Assembly (NCBI GenBank): GCA_903933805.1
Contig: CAIZLM010000128.1
Span: forward strand, 1 to 35,159
Source: an uncultured Bacteroidota bacterium
GTDB lineage: Bacteria > Bacteroidota > Bacteroidia > Chitinophagales > Saprospiraceae
Length of the DNA stretch: 35,159 bases
Direction: 5' to 3'
The notes beneath the pieces were generated by a model, which saw only the letters and a list, made by a program, of their open reading frames with translations, did no database searches and was not told the origin of the DNA. Below, one piece after another: positions 32,201-35,159 of this stretch (its first letter is position 1; the number at the start of each line of letters is the position of its first letter). The position numbers and the translations under genes are program-made.

Positions 32201-33650
32201 ACGTATTCGGACCCGTACATCCTGCCTCAGTAACAAGGTTTTGAATACTGTAGTTCGTATTGGAAAGTGGATTTACGGGTATCTCAAGCGGAGACTCCGT
32301 AACGGTATACGCGTTTAGCAATGAGCCGTTGGCAAACACGTTAAACGTCCAAGAAGGTGTTCCTGTCAGGTTTATTGTCAATATTGTTGTCCCACCGGCA
32401 CAGACCGGCTGAACAGGGTCAAAGGTCGCTTCAGGGGATCCAGAAACATTGATGACCGTGGTTGCCGGTGTTCCACAAGGGGAGGTTGGAGTAAACGTGA
32501 GTTCCACTGGGCCATCTAACCCGGTAGCATTGAAGATATTGCCCGTTACGCCGTCTCCAGACCAAGCTCCGTCAGGAACTTCGGGATCCTGTAGTTGAAC
32601 AAGATTGTAATTTGAGACGCTGGAACAAATACTAGCTGTTCCCAACACGGGAGTCGGGCAAGGAACATCGTATGAAAGGTAGTTGGTGAAAGTTTGGGGG
32701 CAACCGGCAGGTAAGGGCTCGTAAATTCCTACGATATAATAGGGGCCATTGTTGCATTGATCTTGGTCAACCACCACATTCAAGGGGGCAATATTCACCA
32801 CAGGATCTGTACCTGGCAAACCTGGAAAGCTAGGCCATGCACACCCTGCCTGACCATATATGGTACCCAAAATGGGTATGTCTGCTACAAATGCACCGTT
32901 CACATTGGTCACCTGAGCGAGGTTATAGGTAATGGTTTCACTCCAACACCCAATGGACACACCGGTTGTTGCAGAACCGCTTCCGGTGTTGGGAAACACT
33001 TCTGTCGCATGGGAGCAATCGCTTTGAAGTACATACACCGTACCACTCGTCGAGCACAATCCACTTAAATTATAATTGAAATCAGCGTCACTGCTGGTAA
33101 AAACTATGACCGGAACATTGCCAGGGACTGTTTCCCCGGCACCGACAAAAATTGCACCGGGACAATCATCACTGACCCCTGCTTGTAAGGCCGGAGAGGG
33201 CGTTTGCCATCCGCATCCGTTGTTGTTGGGATCATCGTAACTGACCATGAGGTCGCTTACATTGAAGCCTCCACCAGACCAAAGTCCTAAAAATTCGTTG
33301 TTTTCTTCTGTCCCACAGGCGTTCACGAACAGTCCTAGCAATATTGGATTCGGGTTGCAGGGGTCTGGAGGAGGGCTACTCAATTCGGAACATCCAAGGA
33401 GGGTTCCCTGACCATTGTAGGGGTTAAAATTTGGAACATCGTTGATGTACCAGTTGATACAATCTCCGGGGTGCAAATCATTGCCTGTAGGCGTTAAGGT
33501 GTAGGCATCTCCGGGGCAAAGCGCACACGGGTTACTGCCGGGTTGACAATCAGCTGACGTAAAAGTTGCATTTTGTCCAAGTGTTGGGCACTGGGATAAA
33601 CAAGTTGTACCGGTCAGGATTACCGTGATGCAAATGAAAGTGCACCGCAT
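26268..33650 (-). CDS. Giant T9SS-secreted surface protein (2460 residues) with Ig-like super-repeats, SprB repeats and type B sorting domain
   Basis: The signal peptide is MRCTFICITVILTGTTCLSQ. An N-terminal region follows with FVNACGTEENNEFLGLWSGG (lamin-tail-like, by inference). Next come six tandem modules of about 88 residues, each with the pattern ICxGxSxxLxVxFxGxxPFxFxY and a CxGTVSG end. After these are super-repeats of about 275 residues: three complete and one lacking its last third. Each super-repeat has a YxLxxS/TPSFxF/NDPCLS module, one Ig-like module and an xLxxxC linker module. One more Ig-like module and two SprB-type repeats (VSCPNDTDGSITVTP; GPVCYGKETGSITIQ) lead to a type B sorting domain (RIFDRWGDLVFEN, SGWNGTVGGKFV). 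Lysine is very rare. It is probably a cell-surface adhesin attached through T9SS. The frame is open to 33749, but the signal peptide sets the start at 33650. Confidence 0.92.
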   Translation of the reverse strand: MRCTFICITVILTGTTCLSQCPTLGQNATFTSADCQPGSNPCALCPGDAYTLTPTGNDLHPGDCINWYINDVPNFNPYNGQGTLLGCSELSSPPPDPCNPNPILLGLFVNACGTEENNEFLGLWSGGGFNVSDLMVSYDDPNNNGCGWQTPSPALQAGVSDDCPGAIFVGAGETVPGNVPVIVFTSSDADFNYNLSGLCSTSGTVYVLQSDCSHATEVFPNTGSGSATTGVSIGCWSETITYNLAQVTNVNGAFVADIPILGTIYGQAGCAWPSFPGLPGTDPVVNIAPLNVVVDQDQCNNGPYYIVGIYEPLPAGCPQTFTNYLSYDVPCPTPVLGTASICSSVSNYNLVQLQDPEVPDGAWSGDGVTGNIFNATGLDGPVELTFTPTSPCGTPATTVINVSGSPEATFDPVQPVCAGGTTILTINLTGTPSWTFNVFANGSLLNAYTVTESPLEIPVNPLSNTNYSIQNLVTEAGCTGPNTSIIAMVSNTSPSAELSLAGNDTICAGSSTLISVNFSGGTPPFDFVYDINGTPQTPQINISQDPFLFPITIFNNSNITLVSVTDDNGCTGTVSGSAFVRILPAPKAILTSDTTTICAGESDTLSVSLTGTAPFSFVYRINGVNQTPITTNISPYKIVVSPTSGSTVYTLSSVTDSICVGAVSGIYRIEVTPTPTAFLIGMDTICAGQSANLTIDFNGSGPFTVFYTANNMAESPIQTTDDPYTFQVFPTTSTTYTLTSMVGGSCTGTVSGNASIAVPPAPTGLISGGGQICQGGSGTTVSINFTGIAPFTFVYSTNNIPQAPITTSLNTYTFSVNPGVGTGYRLVSLHDAVCDGTVSGIAQVFVFVPASANLSGSATFCDSAVTNIMVDFNGSGPFTIEYTINDVVQPLVYTPEDPYFIPVSVNSTTVFKLTNVESPGCIGTPSGVATITVNHPPTYANLDLNCNLGLSNYTVSFAVLNATLPLTLVSGSGSFTGNQFNSTAIPLSSGYDFQFHDANNCGNITVAGASTCNCTTASGSVLLDPIQVCQSQTATATFTGGFVDDGDDVLQYILHSSPGLPLGTIYAWSSTPSFGFQGAMTPEVTYYISAIAGNQDGAGQVDLNDPCLSVSQGVPVIFHALPNGDIGLSSPSVCLGDSLEINVAFSGTPPFSFTPMLNGVVQNTVSGILGSSAPWVIFPTNDVDVTLSNISDKYCPSGITSGTVNVSVFSPPVVGSPFVTCDYLSNTYSIEFAVSGTPPFNINGLLGSFSGSIFTSLPIPFGTAYQAFIGDADQCGQDTLVGMGICSCTSDAGEMDLTPVKACKNTTITVSDALFPVTDLGDILLYILHTSSGNTPGTILAWSSTPSFAFGGSMVSNTTYYISAIVGNPDGAGQINLNDPCLSTANGTPVLWYPSPTASLSSGTFNICPGQSQALLVTLTGTPGYTLTYTSNGNPFTVFPSQNLFSVNAQLQQSATLVLTSITDANGCVGTVSGQAQVNVHTKPMVVNLTPNCQINDQTYTLEFDVTNADLSTVSIANITGNFNPVTGHFISDPIALGQPYSFIVTDAWGCGNFSASSTVECSCVTDAGSMVGGGITLCPTQNAVVAPATGVVLEPEDALLYLLVTSQSPTSWTIIGSNTTPSFSFNPTTMSYETTYFIVAAAGNSSAGVINYNDPCLSVVTGPSVLWRTPITATISGMDTICIGNTASLQVNFSGNGPYFFTYSTGGVNQVLSNIVQNPYSIAVTPQATSVYTLVGVSGAGTCLGTVAGSAVIQVNNPPQPVHLLESCDLVTETYVLSFDISNGAATNASYSISGLAGNLVDTTFTSLSFPGTQPYTVTISDDAGCSTTINGQPSCICTSSAGTLTNVQDACLPGGQVTAQSSGNSNLDADDIIHYFLCSNPNQLPAGLFSEQNSPQFGFQPGMTAETTYYIVIGVGNALPNGTLDFSDPCLSLSTGSPVVFHNAPTATIGGSLLVCPGGSTSFTVQFSGKAPFTFSYALNGTPQPSQVAVGNSMSILTSDVLQSQIFTLTSVQDANCTGTVSGQVTVDITPQPTASLVGDATICVGDTTSLTLILTGATVYDVIITGGTTPILLSAVQNGFMVPVSPSSTTTYSISNLLASGNGCIPIIGNSAVVKTDQINATTTLSNYNGYSVSCPNDTDGSITVTPISGNMPITALWTDGATGLIRSGLGAGTYQVILTNQIGCTLAQTVILQAPTALDIVLDAIGPVCYGKETGSITIQNITGGTGPFSLLLNDIVQGSVDLLPITLDRLGSGTYTIGVENANGCISYQATTVPTPVEFTVDLGSDTTVNFGDSLLISAIHNAVQLDTFVWSTTNYLSTPERLETWCRPSSSQLYKIYLRDVLGCEASDDLLVRVEKGKRVYIPNIIYPQSTEFNNVITVWGGGEVSNIRYMRIFDRWGDLVFENDNFLPGDIDSGWNGTVGGKFVDPAVFVYVVEVEYINGEVEVFKGDVTVIR
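27545..30620 (-). repeat. Super-repeats of about 825 bp within the giant adhesin gene
   Basis: Repeat starts, marked by a Cys-x-Cys-Thr motif, fall near 30620, 29797, 28969 and 28144 on the minus strand, giving steps of 823, 828 and 825 nt. The last unit is short, ending near 27545. DNA similarity persists: the 63 bases from 30337 and from 29515, 822 nt apart, match at about four-fifths of positions by eye. All units stay in frame. Confidence 0.85.
30850..32440 (-). repeat. Six tandem Ig-like modules of about 265 bp within the giant adhesin gene
   Basis: Six copies of the about 88-residue module precede the super-repeats. Openings include FDPVQPVCAGG, LAGNDTICAGS, TSDTTTICAGE, LIGMDTICAGQ, ISGGGQICQGG and LSGSATFCDSA. 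The same module recurs within each super-repeat and once more after the last, for about 11 in total. Confidence 0.8.
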
Positions 33651-33806
33651 CAGGGATAAATTAAATGTAGTAAAAAAGTTCAAAGCAAGGAGGGGAGAAA
33701 AATTATTATGGGAATATCCCGACTGTTTAGTGCTGCTAAGGTATGACAATGTATGGTTTTAAATATATAACATTTTTTGCTTGATGTGCTTAATTTTGCA
33801 CCCACC
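33651..33806. other. Divergent intergenic region between the giant adhesin and the yggS-family gene
   Basis: This 156-bp AT-rich gap holds TAATTTTG (33791-33798), a -7 match 8 nt before the yggS-family ATG. On the minus strand TACATTTA, near the adhesin start, is one base off the consensus. A 4-bp hairpin (GGGA-ata-TCCC) is unremarkable. Confidence 0.4.
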
Positions 33807-34475
33807 ATGATGGATGAATTGATTACAACGCTTAAAACGCATCAGGTCAAACTGGTTGCTGTTACCAAAAATCACGCTCCTGAAGAAATAATGGAGTTGT
33901 ACAGACGCGGTCTTCGTATTTTTGGAGAAAACCGCGTACAAGAGATGCTGTTGAAACAAGCAGCGCTGCCTACTGATATTGAGTGGCATCTCATTGGACA
34001 TTTACAGACAAATAAGGTAAAGTTAATTGCTCCTTTTGTCAAAATGATACATGCTGTTGATAGCCTTGCGCTGCTCCAAGAAATTAACAATCAGGCACGA
34101 AAAGCTGATCGAGTGGTTGACTGCCTTTTGCAATTTCACATCGCTTCAGAAGCAACAAAATTTGGCTTAGAAGTTGATGAAGCGCTAAAAATGCTGCAAA
34201 GTACTGTGTTCCAATCGCTGGATAATATTCGAATTTGCGGCGTTATGGGTATGGCAACTTTCACAGAAAATCAAGAACAGGTTCGGCTTGAGTTCAGGAC
34301 TTTGAAAACAATCTTTGACACCCTCAAAAACACTTTTTTTGAGGATAAACCCTATTTCAAGGAACGATCCATGGGCATGTCAGGTGACTGGCAACTTGCC
34401 GTCGAAGAAGGAAGCACCATGGTGCGTATCGGAAGCCTAATTTTTGATGCACTCACCAACGAAGGCCCTCCCTAA
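33807..34475 (+). CDS. YggS/PLPBP family pyridoxal-phosphate-binding protein
   Basis: This 222-residue protein is a single-domain alanine-racemase-fold protein that controls free PLP. The PLP lysine is Lys21 in KLVAVTKNHAPEEI. Other family motifs are IFGENRVQEML, WHLIGHLQTNKVK and AVDSLALL in the first half, GVMGMATF and the phosphate-binding SMGMSGDWQLAVEEGSTMVRIG near the end. The family has no known catalytic activity but affects amino acid and vitamin B6 balance. I chose the ATG at 33807 (33810 is also possible); an upstream TTG reading from 33777 would overlap the likely promoter box TAATTTTG. Its end overlaps the converging PAP2 gene by 23 bp. Confidence 0.95.
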   Translation: MMDELITTLKTHQVKLVAVTKNHAPEEIMELYRRGLRIFGENRVQEMLLKQAALPTDIEWHLIGHLQTNKVKLIAPFVKMIHAVDSLALLQEINNQARKADRVVDCLLQFHIASEATKFGLEVDEALKMLQSTVFQSLDNIRICGVMGMATFTENQEQVRLEFRTLKTIFDTLKNTFFEDKPYFKERSMGMSGDWQLAVEEGSTMVRIGSLIFDALTNEGPP

Positions 34476-35049
34476 AATGATCTGATCTCCGAAATACGCC
34501 AAGCAGGGCTTTTGCCATAAACCACCCCATTAAACTTCCCAACAAGGCCCCACAAACAACATCCAGTGGGTAATGTACTCCTACGTAAACCTGAGAAAAG
34601 GCGATGCTGCCGGACCATCCAAGCATCGCTTTTTGATGCCATTGCCCAGCCAAACCCAATACCACAATGAGGAATACCGCCACAGCAAAATGATTCGCTG
34701 CATGGCTGGAGGTGAAACTGAACCCGCCCCCACAAGGAACCCTGATATGAATATCTTCCTGTAGCGCTACAGCATTACAAGGGCGGATTCGATGCACATT
34801 TTTTTTAATGATCGTGCTGCTCGTAAAATCTGTAAGCCCCACCGTTACTACCAGCCCTATCAAGATGAGCCAACGCCTATTGCCCGTATTGAGGAGTGTG
34901 AATGCTACAATGAAAAGGTAAAATGGCGCCCAAAATAGTCTTTCCCGAAACCAAGGCAACAACAGATCAAAGAGCGAATTGCTCATACTGCTGTTGATGA
35001 CTTTAAACAGCCATTGATCTCCTTCCAAAAGTGCTTGTATCATACTCAT
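34453..35049 (-). CDS. PAP2 family phosphatase, integral membrane
   Basis: This 198-residue membrane protein has five or six hydrophobic segments and the three PAP2 motifs. C1 is KKNVHRIRP. C2 is SFTSSHAANHFA, with the usual Pro replaced by Thr. C3 is SQVYVGVHYPLD, where the usual Arg of SRxxxxxHxxxD is Gln. The catalytic His pair (SSH and VHYPLD) and the Asp are intact. PAP2 enzymes remove phosphate from lipids such as undecaprenyl pyrophosphate, phosphatidate or lipid A. The Arg loss could lower phosphate binding or alter substrate, so activity is not certain. The start ATG overlaps the stop of the upstream gene as ATGA, a sign of translational coupling, and supports this start. Confidence 0.9.
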   Translation of the reverse strand: MSMIQALLEGDQWLFKVINSSMSNSLFDLLLPWFRERLFWAPFYLFIVAFTLLNTGNRRWLILIGLVVTVGLTDFTSSTIIKKNVHRIRPCNAVALQEDIHIRVPCGGGFSFTSSHAANHFAVAVFLIVVLGLAGQWHQKAMLGWSGSIAFSQVYVGVHYPLDVVCGALLGSLMGWFMAKALLGVFRRSDHFREGLRW

Positions 35050-35159
35050 GCGGAAATTATTTTTTTCGCCACAATGATGAGTCGCCTAGAGTGATTATGA
35101 TCAAACACACTTAAGTCGTAGTCGCCGTAAGTTTTGACGATCTTTAGGTTGCAGGCAGC
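35046..35159 (-). CDS. C-terminal end of an upstream gene, possibly a class I methyltransferase (partial)
   Basis: The minus strand is open from the window edge to a TGA at 35048-35046 (37 codons). It ends with YGDYDLSVFDHNHSRRLI and IVAKK plus a short tail. A GDYxxxxF followed by S-R-LI-x-VA-K is typical of the last strands of SAM-dependent methyltransferases, so that is a tentative guess. The stop overlaps the PAP2 start (ATGA), so it is the upstream member of the same operon. The rest of the gene lies outside the window. Confidence 0.4.
   Translation of the reverse strand, partial: AACNLKIVKTYGDYDLSVFDHNHSRRLIIVAKKIISA

Noticed and set aside
26268-33650. Regular repeats that might suggest a CRISPR array or tandem satellite
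   Set aside because: All repeats are in frame within one long coding gene, are hundreds of bases long and encode protein modules.
33777-33806. TTG start for the yggS-family gene
   Set aside because: It would add ten residues not seen in the family and overlap the probable promoter box; ATG at 33807 fits better.
1-35159. tRNA, rRNA, riboswitch or prophage genes
   Set aside because: I inspected the gaps over 60 bp by eye and saw no cloverleaf, known aptamer, integrase or phage structural gene; a covariance-model search would be needed to be certain.

Overview
The window looks like chromosomal DNA of a free-living Bacteroidota, probably from the Saprospiria/Chitinophagia side of the phylum. 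The evidence is GldC, proteins ending in type A and type B type-IX-secretion (T9SS) sorting domains, SprB-type repeats, bactofilin, a TopA with a Lys-rich tail instead of zinc fingers, and TAnnTTTG promoter boxes. Species and order are inference. Gene density is high. I found no rRNA, tRNA, CRISPR, phage genes or intact transposase.

Layout, left to right. 1-1227 (+): the end of a penicillin-acylase gene and a small membrane protein. 1396-2757 (+): a ferredoxin-NADP reductase/2Fe-2S ferredoxin pair. 2960-5587 (-): an AddB/RecB-like nuclease, divergent from gldC (+). 6094-7796 (-): a FAD oxidoreductase and bactofilin. 7986-8978 (+): tsaD. 9004-10389 (-): a DnaQ-type exonuclease fused to a GIY-YIG domain, divergent from a NamZ-like exo-muramidase (+). 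11743-14139 (-): a secreted multidomain protein with a lysyl oxidase domain. 14323-14973 (+): a START-domain protein. 15004-17577 (-): topA. 17927-18181 (+): yidD. 18190-33650 (-): a long same-strand run of cca, two SGNH hydrolases, a GNAT acyltransferase, ppa, a family 2 glycosyltransferase, trmH and a 2460-residue T9SS adhesin. 33807-34475 (+): a YggS-family gene. 34453-35159 (-): a PAP2 phosphatase and the end of another gene.

Two themes stand out. The first is the cell envelope and surface: two large T9SS cargo proteins (one with a complete lysyl oxidase cofactor and copper site, one built from about 275-residue super-repeats), the SGNH/GNAT/GT2 cluster, NamZ, bactofilin, GldC, YidD and PAP2. 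The second is a family of short palindromic mobile elements (75-163 bp) with GTAACTGGTTA ends. There are four copies, all intergenic. Two have perfect 8-bp target duplications, and the GTAA ends plus 8-bp duplications point to mobilisation by an IS66-type transposase. One copy supplies the stop codon of the nuclease gene. Others sit between co-directional envelope genes, so they may shape local transcription.
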